This document shows positions 12,516 to 25,509 of a DNA stretch of 64,000 bases, in pieces. The stretch spans positions 7,941,001 to 8,005,000 of the forward strand of contig JAIUCV010000002.1 in the NCBI GenBank assembly GCA_026724425.1, in the 5' to 3' direction. A program made the translations under genes and the position numbers. Source of the stretch: Erythrophleum ivorense. Its lineage: Eukaryota > Streptophyta > Magnoliopsida > Fabales > Fabaceae. Position 1 is the first letter of the stretch, and each line of letters opens with the position of its first letter. The notes beneath the pieces were generated by a model, which was not told the origin of the DNA, did no database searches, and was given only the letters and a program-made list of their open reading frames with translations.

Positions 12516-15500
12516 TCAAATCTTCTTATTGGAACTAGACGAGGGGGGACCTTCTAAGCGAATATAATCGTACATAATGCCCTGAAATGGGCTGTTGCCT
12601 CTTGACTGTGTCAAAAAGATGGTATTATCTCCTTCCACAAGTCGAGCACCCAATATGTCAACACTGTAAAGCCAATACAGCCCATGAATTCCATGCCTGG
12701 CAATGGAGTTATCCTTCCCTATCAACCCACTTGAAAATAGAGGACGAGTTGCCTTTGAATCATTAACTCGAACCTAAAATTATGATATAAACCATGTATT
12801 TGCCAATTGAGGTATAAGAGAATTTAGTATTACTAAGACATGAAATTTATTAAGAAAATGTACCTGCAGTTCAGAAAATGTGGCTGATGCCAGAGCTATT
12901 CGCAGTTTATAGGCACTTCTCTTGTCCACATTGTCCAGTTTAAACTTGATTTGCCATGTGGTTCCTTGATATGTATTATCATCTTTCTTCCTGAATAAAA
13001 GCCAATAAATTAAAATCCATGACGCCAGTGTCTACGTGTGGCAAATAACAAATTTGTAATGCATAATAATAAGTTGGTTAAATAATAATTTTCATCCTTA
13101 CAATGTCACTTAATTTTCACTTTAGTTTTAATAATTTGAAAGTTTATAACTGGATTCCTATAGTCTTAAAAAAAATTTCTTTGTTGTTAAACCTGTGGTA
13201 ATATACTGTTAAATTTTATTATGTGAATAATTATGTGTAATTTTAAGATTCCAAATATGCATAATTCATATCAACTCACTCAAGCCATGTAATACAAACA
13301 GTATCATATGCCATATATGTGAGTGAACTTCACTTCATCTATTTTTAAATCTTTTGTTGATATAAATCTTTTATATTCAGATTGTCAAAATAACACATAA
13401 TTAACAATATCAATAGAATCTAATAACATACTAGTAAAAGTTTAATGATTGAGATTAAATTAAAATTTTTTAAAACTATAGATACTCAATTACAAATTTT
13501 TAGACTGTAAAAACTAAATTGAAAATTGAGTAAAATTATAGGAATTAATTGAGTAATTTAATCTAACCAGTTTTGAAAATACTAACTGCACCTGGTAACT
13601 TGAGCAAAAAACCAATCTTTGGTGTAGTCACTAACACCGACTGTGTAAATCAAGTCTTTGTCAGGGTATAACTCTGCATATCTCTCCCATAACCCATACT
13701 GCCTAAACCTGCCAAGTATAATTAAGTCTTAAAGAATAAATTACATGGTCGTTCTACAAAATAGTTTGAGTTGTATATATCAAAATTGAAATACATTAAA
13801 TGAGAAAAGAAAAAAAAGAAGGGACTAACTTCTCAGGATGATTAACATAGAGCTTGTTAATATATTTGGGATTAGGATCAGGAACATAGAACTCGGCAGC
13901 TGTGCGATCAGGGATGCCTATTTCCCACAATGTTTGACCTTCTCTTGGAGGTTCATATACAAGATCACCTACATCTATGTCACAACCTGTTTTAACATAT
14001 TTCAATATTTATTGGGTCAGAACATAAAACAAATATAGAAGAATAAGATGAAAATGTCTGAAATTGGAAAATGAAAAGAGGAAAATGGGTTTATTAGTAC
14101 CTTCAGTTATGTTCATAACTACATCATATCTATAGTCACCAATAAAACCAGGGACCCATGCGTAAAGATTATAGTCACCAGGGCGTATATTGCTGATGGA
14201 GAAAGATCCATCATCGTCTGCTTTAGCCCAAAACTGATAATTCTGGTAACAAGTAAAATGCCATATTTGAGTTATTGGTAGACAGATGGTGATTTACATA
14301 CAGGTTAATAAAAAGGGTGCATTATAATGAAAACGAAAACACTGGAGGAGGAAAATTTTCCCTTTTTAATCACCTTGCATTCTCTTTGCCATGATCCAGC
14401 GTCTCCTGGTGGAGCCAAGCCAACATAAGCTCCTTTTGCTGAGATATAGTCATCTATAATATACCTATCCGTTGTTATTTCCAAAACGGAAATAAATAAG
14501 GATTAGACTTAAAGTAACATTCATTATATATTTGTCATCAAATTTTTTAATAAATGCATGCCATGTAGAGAAACTTTTTGAAACACTCCATTACGGGAGA
14601 CTGATATATAAAAATATCTAATTATCACATTTTTATTGAAAAACTTGATAACAAAAATTATAAAACAAACGAAATTTATAGTAAAGCATATAAGATGGCA
14701 GCAATATCCATTTGGTTCAGTCAAATTCGACAAACAGGTTTAGGCCATCATCTTCGTTGATTCATTTCAAGGTCCCAATGTACAAGCAACTAAATAATAT
14801 GCCAAAAGCACACACTTGTCTCGGACGAGTAGCCTGCCGTTGACATTGCCACGTTCGTCCCACTTTGGGTAATCTTGTGAGGCAGGAAAATTGTAGGGCC
14901 AGCTTTGAACTTCTATCTGCATCTGCAAGCTTGTTATGTGTTAGTGTTACTAAGCTATGTTAGAAAATGTAGCCATATGTTATATAGGGAAAGCGTGATT
15001 GGAGACCTGAAGTTTAGCGTCCTCCCATAGCTTATTAAGTGGGTCGTCTTCATCATAGGAAGAATTAAAATAGATGAAAACTGGACCAAAAACTTTCTTC
15101 CATGCCTCACCAGCTTTGAATTTTGGCACCAGATCTTCTCCGCTATAATGAGGGCTTAGAAACACCTGATTTCCCCATTTTAGGAGACACCCATTTATTT
15201 ACAATCACGTTTATAATGAATGGGCAAAGACAAAGGCCCACATCAATATTAATCATAAAAAATTGTAGTAAAAAGCAGGGGTGGCTTTTTTAATTCTCTC
15301 TTGTGGGTAGAATTTAAGAACATGAGTGTAATAGGTAGTTTTGTTTTTTTTTTTTCTTTTGCGAACGAGCGTAACAGGTAGGTTAATGCTTCATGTTTTT
15401 GGTTTTCTCTTTGCTACGTATGATTGTATTTGTATGAATTTCAAAATGATTGAATATTTGTACAAAATAATTGAGACATTAGTGAAATACTTACAGCAAG

Positions 15501-16739
15501 AGTGGTAGGTCCCACATGAGAAGTTAAGTTCTGTTTGAGGGGTCCACCAGATCGGAACTCGTTGCTAGGTGTTATTAGCCAAAATCCCACCGCTGGCTCT
15601 GTGCAGATCCACCCGTGCACCTTGCTACCTTTGTTGTCACATGCATATTGGTACTTGTCGTCCACCTATGAGTGTATATATATTGGGTCACTCAATATGC
15701 ATACATCGTATGCATTTCTTAATTTAATATGAACTACTTACATCATAGTCTGAGGCACATATCGTGATCTTGTTTGTTTAAAAATTATCTTTATCATTTT
15801 TAAGTAAAAAGAATAGAAATAAAAAATAATAATTACGTAAAATACTAATTTCATGAATGATATGGTGATTATTGGGTGCAAAATACTGTTCTATTTGTAT
15901 TGATATAATTGCTAGTAGTGTTTTCTTAATGTATTGATAATAAATGAATTTCACATAATTAACACATTGAAGTGCTTGTAACTTTCTTTTGATATACTGC
16001 TAATGAAATAAAGGATTAGTAGTACGTTGGTTAAAAGGGCAACAACTAATTAGTAGCACGTTGAAAAAAAAAAAATGTTACCAACACTTTGAGAGAATGT
16101 TATAAGCAAAGCACTTTATTAACATATTAAAAAAACACGTTCGCAATACTTTAAGAAAATATTACTCGTAATTGCATCAATGTATATAAAACATAAATTT
16201 GCACAATAGACCTAGTAATATTTCCGTTACACCAAATATTTTATTGAACTGACTATGTTTTATTATAAAATAAAATAATCATCAATATTTTAGGTCATTA
16301 TCATTTGTTATTGCTATAAGCAAGTACTTATATATTAGTTCTTAACCTAAGCAAATCATTTTTTATCAATTTCTGATCATTTTACCATATATATATATGT
16401 ACCTCTCCTTTCAATTCTGGCTCAATAGGATTAACAAGTAGAACAGCCTCAGGATAGGCAAGGGCTTGGCCTCTAGGTGGTAATCGGTCATCTGGAAGAG
16501 GCATGTTTCTTTGTCTATTATCTGCCATTGCCATATAATGAAACCTGCCCAAGTGTCATTATTAATAATTGATTTAGTTTAACTAGTGAATTGTCCGTGC
16601 ATTTGGATGGACAATTTTTAAAATCCCAATAAGTCTTACGAAAACACCAAAAAAAAAGAAAAATACACCCAAAAAATATATAGATTAACACAAAACCCAG
16701 GCAAATTTTGTTTATAACTTGAGAATAGTACCGACTATC

Positions 16740-16770
<31 letters not shown>

Positions 16771-17857
16771 GATTACCCACATTAACTTATATATATTGAA
16801 CTTTATTGATCTTTGCCATTGTATCAACATGATGGCAATATGACAAAGGCAATTGAAAAACCAAAAAAATGAAGTAAAACAGGAAACATCTGCATATGTA
16901 CTTTTCTTTTCTGAGCTTGAAAGCAACTCTGGTTTCGTCAAGATTGAAAGCGGGCCATTCCTCTAAGTGCTCGTAAATAGCATAGGAGTAGAAGCCAGAC
17001 GAACCACGACACACTATGAACCTACACGTAAAAATGATAATAGCTTGTTAGATTCTAATACCACTGCATCTTAATTTACGATGTAATAGACAACGCTTAT
17101 GCAGTTAATGACCTTTTATCGATGTTCAAGGGAACCAGCTTGTCTTCAAGGGAGGCATCCCACGTTCTTGTGAAGGATAACTCAACTTGTTCCTCAGTTT
17201 CCACTATCACTCTGAAACTAGTTCCTTTTATCCTGCAAATGAACTACATGTCACTTTCTTTAAAGATATATGGTAATAGTGGAAACAAGAAAACTGAAAC
17301 TCTATAAATAAAAGGGAAAGAGAAAACTTTGACATACACATCAAATCTACCACTGGTTCCGGAACTTGCCGGTGAGCTCCACACAAGATCCCAGTACCTA
17401 CGTCAAGAGACAGAGGTCAATTCCTCTTATTGAGAACCAAAGGAAGTTCCTTATCATTTTTTTTTTTTTTGGTTATCATTAAACAAATATGACTTAGCAA
17501 AGTATTTATACCCTCTATTAGATTCCTCATTCAGAACTTCGAGCAAGTTGTCGATGCCATTATATTCTATTCCTGTGACTATTCCCTCAGGATTTGACAA
17601 GGTGACTCTTAGTATGCCATTGTCAATCACCACCTGCACCATCAATTTAACTCTGACTGAAGAATGTATCTTAACGAGAAACCTACTTCAAATGAAGTTT
17701 AATGTGACCCCTCAATTCATAACAAGAATATTATACATTGAACGATAACTTCTACTTAAGAATAGTATGAAGATGAAAAGAACATCTGTCTAGCTAGAAA
17801 TAAGATTCTAAATACATGACTATCTTCAATAAGCAGTTGCACTCCTATTAGCGCCAT
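12516..17857 (-). CDS. Rhamnogalacturonate lyase, copy C (complete, 15 exons)
   Basis: Intact paralog of copies B and D. Exons on the minus strand: 17857-17816, 17633-17512, 17397-17338, 17232-17113, 17021-16902, 16544-16403, 15665-15495, 15165-15007, 14922-14816, 14464-14374, 14242-14101, 13986-13830, 13708-13592, 12990-12864, 12773-12516. They sum to 1935 nt, or 644 residues plus TGA. The start is MALIGVQLLIEDSH; the core blocks VVIDNGILRVTLSN, RGSSGFYSYAIYEHL, VDDKYQYAC, GAYVGLA, LWEIGIPDRTAAEFY and ARHGIHGLYW are present. Candidate catalytic residues by analogy with fungal PL4 enzymes are Lys206 and His265. Exon 8 is 159 nt instead of 156, one extra codon in the loop SSYDEDDPLNKLW. There is no signal peptide, and I found no upstream signal exon like that of copy B. 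Intron 13 contains a TIR element. Confidence 0.95.
13076..13562. mobile_element. Long-TIR MITE-like element, family II, in intron 13 of copy C
   Basis: The left end (about 13079-13185, with CACTTAATTTTCACTTTAGT, ATAACTGGATTCCTATAGTC) and the reverse complement of the right end (about 13455-13560, with ACTCAATTTTCAATTTAGT, GTAATTGAGTATCTATAGT) align over roughly 100 bp. It sits between exons 14 and 13 of copy C. The TIR words match those of the larger element at 25510-26345, so the two form one family. No coding content was seen in this copy. Confidence 0.6.
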
Positions 17858-19400
17858 GGCGGTACTCTCACTGAGTTAGAGATAAAAAGCTTCAGGAATT
17901 AATACTCTGAGAATGGCTTAGAATTTGTTGTCGATGGGAATTAAATAGCGAGTGGCCTTTGCTAGAATGAGAAGCTTGTTCAAAGACGGCGTTTCGAGAA
18001 AACAGCTTGTGCTTAATGCTTATGTTTTACTGCACAGCAATCTACCAATAGATTTTGGGTAAGTCTTTGAGGACCCTAGATGGATTGGTTTAGTTTGCTT
18101 GAACTAGCAAGAAAGCATTCTTTATTCCACTCTCTTTTAATCTCTTTACTTAGTCGCCAAAGTTGTTTGGTGTATTTAGATTAAGGCGTGCAAGTGAAGC
18201 GGCAGATAAAAATGTGAGACGGCTTTACTTTCTTTGTTTTTAATTATTATTCTTTCTTGTTTTGGTTTTCCCTTCTTTAGTTTATTGAGAGAATTAAACC
18301 GTAACCTCGCTTGGTCGCAGAATTGGTGGGAATTGACTTTTTATTCAAATCCAAGAAAATTATAATCGTCGACAAAAGGTGGATTAGAATTTTAAAGTTC
18401 ATGAAGTTGCTCCTTAATTCCCGAGTTTGTTGAGCCCGCAAGTTTTCTTTTATGAAACAGAGGTATATGGAAACTAAGCTGCACTAATATATTTGTAGAT
18501 TTTGGTTGGGCCTGATTTAATAGGGAGGGTGAACTGACATAAACAGAGGTTTTATTTATTTATTTGGATAACATTACATTAACAGAATTCAATAATTGTT
18601 AATATCATTAGCTTAATTACATGGATTGTGGAACGGTAACTGACAATGACGTTAAGTCAACCAAAGTAGCCTTATTTTTTTTAGAACCGATGTTTATATA
18701 GCCGTTAGCCTTACCCCAGAGTAGTCGTAACAAAACAGACTGCTCTGGTTCGTAAGAGAGAGATTGCTTACATATTCCTGTTATCAGAATTGCAATCAAT
18801 CATTTGTATTCATCCGTAACTAACTAAAGTATAGCTAAGCATATGACAGCTGAGCCATAACTGTATTTGCCACAAATCACTACATGGAAGTATACCTTAA
18901 GCAAAGCAACTATGTGTGGTCCCTTTTTAAAAAAAAAAAAAAAATTTGGGGCCATAACTAAGATGTGATCTAGTCGTGAAAAATTCAAGTTCAAATCTAT
19001 CACCTTGTACCCAAAAAAAATCTGTAACTTCAGCAATCTTCTGCTATTTAAGTCATTACAGAAATGTAACACCAACAGTCTCACATCCCCCTTTACAGCC
19101 AGATAAGCATTTTCTGATTTTGTAAATAAAAAAAGAACTTCTACATTACTAAGGTAAAACTGAAGATGTGTACAAAAGTATGGTTACATATAAATTATCT
19201 GTTTATAGTATATAATACCGTTCCTAGATTTAAAATTCAAGCCACAAGACTAAGTACAAAAAAATGTTAAAAAATAATAACAATACAAGACAGCATTGGT
19301 TTATCAGTAACTGACATTCCAAAGTGATGAATACCCACCACAATTTTGTACCAAATGTATCTGTCCTAATGTTCAACTTAAAAGGAGATTAAAGTCTTCT
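17858..19400. other. Intergenic between copies C and D
   Basis: Presumed promoter and leader of copy C on the left and the 3' flank of copy D on the right. Small open frames at 18617-18799 and 18824-19084 show no recognisable domain and include homopolymer runs. No transposon signature is clear. I see nothing else of note. Confidence 0.65.
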
Positions 19401-22400
19401 CTAAAAACAAGGAGGACATTCCAAACGAATATAATCATACATGAATCCCTGAAAAGGGCTGGTGCATCTTGGTTGCGTTAAAAAAATAGTGTTTAGTCCA
19501 TCAACAAGAAGAGCACCTGGTACATTCACATTGTACAGCCAATACAGTCCATGAATTCCATGTCTTGCAATTGAGTTGTCCCTTCCTATTAATCCACTGG
19601 TAAATAGGGGGCGCTTCACATTTGGATCATTTATTCGAATCTTCACAGAACGTTATATATAGTTTAGCATAAAATTTTAGTAGTACTTGACCAGACAAGC
19701 AAACCCAATATGTGTGTTTAGGTGTGATAGAGAGAAAGAGACGATTACCTGCAATTCAGCTAATGTTGCAGATGCAATTGCAACTCTTAGTTTATATGTA
19801 CTTCCCTTAACAACATTATTGAGTTCGAACTTAATTTGCCAAGTTGTTCCTTGAAGAGTCTTATCCTCTTTTATTCTGGCAGTTGTAAAAGCTTGAAAAT
19901 TAGTCCATGGTATGTAATTGGCTAGACAGAAATTCAACTAGATAGCAGAAAATAGGTACTATATAATCTTCAGCCATGTTATGCAAAAAATCAATGTCTG
20001 AAGACTCAAACCTGGGAACCTGAGCGAAAAACCAATCCTTGGAATAATCACTAGCACCAACTGTGTAAATCAAATCAACATCAGGATACAATTCTGTATA
20101 CCTTTCCCACAATCCATACTGCCTGAACCTACAAGTTGTAGAAAAGAAATAAGACCAAGCAGCATATGACACCAAAGCATTTTTCATCGGTCTTCAAAAA
20201 AAAAAATGCTCAGTTGGAGGAAGAAAGATTAAAAATTTTCATGTTACATGTAGCAAAGATTCAAAAGTGTGCAAAAATATTTTAGCTACAAAAGAACAAA
20301 CAGAAGAGAAGATAGATCACCCAACTACAATAGGGAGCTAACCTGTCTGGATGGTTGACAAAAAGCTTATTAATGAGTTGTGGATTTGGATCAGGAACAT
20401 AAAATTCTGCAGCAGATCTATCAGGAATGCCTATTTCCCACAAAGTGGGTCCATCCCTTGGGGGCTCATACACAAGTTCACCCAATTCTATATAAGAACC
20501 TGCATTACAAGTTACAATAAGCACATGTTGTTCATAAGACAATAAATGATCTCAACTTCAACCAAGTTGAGGATGCAACACCTGAAGTTATCTTCATAAA
20601 ATCATCAAACCGGTAGTCCCCAACAAAACCAGGGACCCAACCATAAAGGTTGTAGTCGCCTGCACGTATATTCCTAATGGTAAAAAATCCATTCTCATCT
20701 GCTCTGGTCCAGAATTGATAGTCCTGACAGGATGCAAAAGTTAAATTATCATCTGAAAAAGGGTTTTTTTGGGCATTCCAAAATAGTATTCTTGTGATCC
20801 ACTTTCCCTTGAATCCTGGATAAAGGCAACACCAAAATAACTGTCTTCCTCTTAGAACTTTGATTTATATAAATATATGTTTCCCAAAAGAAATGTCTCA
20901 CTTGGTTTGCAGGATTGCCATGATCTCTTCAACATCACTGCAGTATTAACTTCAAAATAATATTTCTTTTCAGCAGCTTATCCAAAGAACAAATAATATG
21001 CTCTATAAGAGACTCTAAGGGATTGTTCTCTAATTCAATTTAGTCTTTAATCTAACAAAACTCACGCTCTAAGTTAAAGTAAGTAACCTAGTCTCAAAGA
21101 ATCTTTTTTTTTTTTAAAAAAAAAGTGTGATACCTCCACCCTCACCCCAAAAGAATAATATGGCAGTTGACCTACATACTGTTCATGTAACTAAACTAAT
21201 AGGTTTCAGTAAATGAGAGAGGTAAAGAAAACCTTGCACTCTCTTTGCCATGAACCTGCATCTCCTGGTGAGGCCAGACCAACATAAGCACCATTTGCTG
21301 GCATCAAGTCTGTGCTGACGTACCTAGAGATAAAATTAGAATAGCTTCAATCAAATTACCCATACAAGGATAAAAGAACAATCATAGCCTTGCTGTAGCT
21401 CATCTATTGACTTAGATTCATCATTCAATTTAGTGAACTTAAAAAAAAATACTCAATCCCCACCGGTTTTTCATTGCAAATAAAAAAATAATGAATGTTG
21501 TGAATAGATAATAATTGTAGCTATAAGTATTATAAGTTTAAAAAATTGCAAGAACATCAGGAAAACGAAGCCCGTATGCCAACCATACAACCTCACCAAA
21601 CAAAAAAAAAAAAAGTATTGCAATGGCAAACTAGGACCATACTGAATGCTTACCTGTCTAAGACAAGTAGTCTACCACTAATGTTACCCCGTTGGTCTGA
21701 CTTCAAGAAATCCTCTGAAGCTGGGAAAAAATATGGCCAACTTTGGACTTCAGTCATCATCTGAATATTAATTCACATAAGTCTATCTCAAAACTTCACA
21801 ATTCAACCATGCTATCTACCTCATAACAATAGTAGTACAAGAGTTCCATGGCAAACCTGTATTTTTGCATCCTCCCACAGCCAAAGTGGGTCATCACCAG
21901 TTGATCCAGAATTAAGATAAATAAACACAGGACCAAAGACCTTCTTCCATGGTTCACCACCTCTAAATTTGGGAACTAAATCTTGTCCAGCATAGTGTGA
22001 ACTAAGAAACATCTGATGATGCCAATTTAATTGATATTATTAGATTATAATCAGATCAGATCAGATAATCTTAACTTCTGTTGACACTCATAGTTTGCAA
22101 GTCATGTGAGCAAACTCTCATTATGGTCTAAGATCATTCACTTACTGCAAGTGTGGTAGGGCCAACATGTGAGGTCAAATTCTGTTTAACTGGACCACCG
22201 GAACGAAACTCGTCACTAGGTGTGATCTGCCAGAATCCCACTGGTGGGTTGAAAGACATCCACCCATGGACTCGATTATCTATGTTATTACATGAATACT
22301 GATACTTGTCATCCACCTGTGCATCAAGGAATCATGTCAAAACGCAATGGATCACATCATAAACACCCAATCTATGCAAAGGAAACTATCTCTATCTCTT

Positions 22401-24437
22401 TTTAAAATAACCACATGAAAACCCATCAGAACTCAAAACTTGCTAGGTCCACCAACTGCTACATGTATATAAAACCTTAAAATTTACTATCGCAAGCTTT
22501 AAGATGACAAAAGATGTGCTAGAGGAAATCATTGCAACAAGTACCTCGCCTTTGAGTTGTGGATCTTTGGGATTGACCAGTAGGACAGCTTCTGGGTAGG
22601 CCAAGGATTGGCATCTTCCTGGTAACCGATCATCCGGGAAAGGCATAATCCTTTGCCTATCGTCTTCTACAGCCATGTAATTAAACCTAAATACTCAATT
22701 GTTAAATTGGTTGAACATCTAAAATTTATAATAAAGACAAATTGCCTGTTGCCTTTTGTGACCATCTCTGCTCATCTTTGAAATGTCATCATCATGAACA
22801 GAAGTTATAGAGAAAAAGTGCTTACATAAATTTTGCTCCTAGATTTGCATAATAAAATTGTAGTTGTTCTTGCAAACTATCTCTATTTGTTATAGGCTTA
22901 TAGCATTATTTAGCAGTTACATTTTAACCAACAAAAGACTTATAAAGTCTAGTTAAGCATACGAAATAGCAAAAACAAATCAAGAATAAGAGACATGATG
23001 TTTTCTATAAACTGTATTCTCCGCTATAATCCACATTTTTAATTACACAGTATGATAGATAAAGCATATAAAGGCAAATGTTATTTTACTTGTCTTTTCT
23101 TAGCTTGAAAGTAATCCTCGTTTCACCAATATCAAAATCTGGCCATCCAGTTAAGTGCTCATATATTGCATAGGAGTAGAAGCCTGATGAACCACGTAGC
23201 ATTATAAATCTGAAATTCACCGCTTACAAATATTAACCCTGCAGTTAGCATTTCAAAAAAAAATGAAACGATACACATAATCTGAGCAAGGACCTTTTGT
23301 CAATATTTAAGGGAACAAACTTTCCCTCAAGAGAAGGATCCCACATTCTTGTGAATGAAAGCTCCACCTGCTCCTCATTTTGAACTATAACATTAAAACA
23401 TGTTCCTTTTATCCTGGAACATAAATGAAAGCTTCACATTTACTTTACATATTATCGTTTGAGCAAAAATGAAATTAATAAGATTTTTGAAAGCACACAT
23501 ATCTAAAATAGAGGAGTTTGAGAACAAGTTTTTAATTCTAATCTGGTGTGACATTAAAAAAAAAAATCCCATTTAATCAGGCGCATTTGCATATATCTTT
23601 TTGGAGAATTTGACTTGATGAAAAATTTTCAAAGACTTCCTTGCAGTTGCAAGAGAAAGTAGCATTGCCATACACATCAAAGATTCCTTTGCTTCCTGGT
23701 GCACTCCAAACAAGGTCCCAGTACCTAGATATTAAATTGAAAGCAAGATCAGCTTCCAGCTTAACATATGACAACTGCCCTTGATTTTAACACAATCATT
23801 AAAAAATAAAAATAAAAATAATAAAAATCCTTCTATAATGATAAAGGTTAAAACTCATTGTTCTAGACAAGGAAAACAAAATTTCGTATATCAACCAAAT
23901 TCTCTATATCTAGTGTTTTCTTTTACTTTTGTACCGTAAAATAAGAGAGATGAGAGAGAGGGAACAAAATGAATTATGCATCTTTCAGACCACATACCCT
24001 CTATTAGTCTCATTGTTAAGAACCTCAAGCAAATTGTCAACACCATGATATCGTATCCCAGTGACAATTCCGTCAGGGTTTGATAAGGTAACTTGGAGTA
24101 TGCCATTATCCATCACCACCTGCACATGTCAAGAAGTCAATATACGCCAATGAAACAAAAATATAACCTACAAGGCGTTGCCCAAGAGAAGTTTTCATTT
24201 TGTTTGAAGTGATATTTAACGAGATCAAATCTTTAAAAGTGTCTGTTCAGTAGAAAGGTAGAATAATTTAGCTTTGATTAGCTAGATATTTTGAAGTTGC
24301 ACACAATCAAATAAAAAGTCTTTTATATTTCAAACCTAGATTGTATAATGAAAAATTAGAATAAGAAATAAAAGAAAATGTACAAATCAACTTACATGAC
24401 GACCTTGAATGTGCAACCGTACCCCTGGGGTCGACAT
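19401..24437 (-). CDS. Rhamnogalacturonate lyase, copy D (complete, 15 exons)
   Basis: Intact paralog. Exons on the minus strand: 24437-24396, 24119-23998, 23724-23674, 23413-23294, 23209-23090, 22686-22545, 22316-22146, 22012-21857, 21760-21654, 21323-21233, 20723-20582, 20499-20343, 20128-20012, 19875-19749, 19640-19401. They total 1905 nt, 634 residues plus TAG. The start is MSTPGVRLHIQGRH. Catalytic-domain blocks are VVMDNGILQVTLSN, RGSSGFYSYAIYEHL and VDDKYQYSC; then come the FnIII-like domain (GAYVGLASPGDAGSWQREC) and the CBM-like domain (LWEIGIPDRSAAEFY, RHGIHGLYWLYNV). Candidate catalytic residues by analogy with fungal PL4 are Lys203 and His262. Exon 3 is 51 nt instead of 60, an in-frame loss of three residues after YWDLVW. 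The C-terminus is also shorter, ending at ECPPCF. No signal peptide is apparent, so a cytosolic form or an unseen 5' exon must be considered. Confidence 0.95.
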
Positions 24438-25509
24438 GTTGAGTCGTTGTTTGTCTTTACTAACTTGCTGGGATCAGTAAAAATCTCAAGTCTAGGTCTA
24501 GAGTTCCTGCAGAATTTAAAGGAAACAAAATTTCATAAGAAAATAGAATCGATCAATCACTTCTCTTCCACGTGGATTTTGAATATAGGTCAGTGTAATG
24601 TCATAACAATTTCCCATATAGAAGACAGGAAAACGAATTTCAATATATTTTAAAGCTTCATCTTCTAGTTATATCAGTATCTTTCATAAAGCTCAGTTTC
24701 CTCTCTCAACAAAAACATGACACTAAGCAAGGTGGTCGATAATCCTGTCCTTGTCACGTGAAATAAATAATTGGTATCCCCATTTAATTTCTTTGACAAT
24801 GATTAAATTATAATTAAATTAGGTGATTTCAATAACCAACTACGAAAGAAATGGCCAGAAATTATTGGGAGAGAGAGATGTTTTACATCAAAATAATTCG
24901 CCAAGAAATCAATACCTTTCACGAATTGTTATAGACAAGGAAAGATGGCGAAAACGGAGCCAGAAACACAGCCCAGAGTGGGGTGATGGGTTTGCAGTAG
25001 CAGTAGTACTGGCTAAACAGAAAATTGAGGCAGAGAACAGTATACACTTGTCGCATAATGGAAGTTTCCCCCAGCGTTGATGCCTATGTGGCACATCGTT
25101 CTACGAAAATTAATATTTTCAATTCAATATTCAGCATTGGAAAGCCTAATTTTTTCTATTAAGAAAAATGGCAATATCTTCCATATCCTGTTTTCATAAT
25201 TTACGTATATTTTATTAAAACTCGTTTTGCAAAAATTACAACCTTCTTTGATTTCTGTTTCTAAAAATAATTTTGTTTCCAGAAATAAAATAAAACAGAA
25301 TAATTTATCTGACACAACCGATTTTATAATTTAAGGATGTATCAACTATTTCTAGGCGAAGAATGCCCAGTTAAAATGGTACAGTAACACCCAAAAGATA
25401 ATAATATCCCATTATAAAAAGATTGTGAAACACCATTACGTGGCAATAAACAACAGGGCTCGAGTTCGCTGTTTTCGTTTGAATGAAGGGCCAATTTTTT
25501 TATTAAAAA

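Noticed and set aside
24909..25094. Minus open frame with a hydrophobic stretch upstream of copy D, as a possible signal exon
   Set aside because: It begins with GTG, has no ATG, and I could not find a donor that joins it in frame to copy D.
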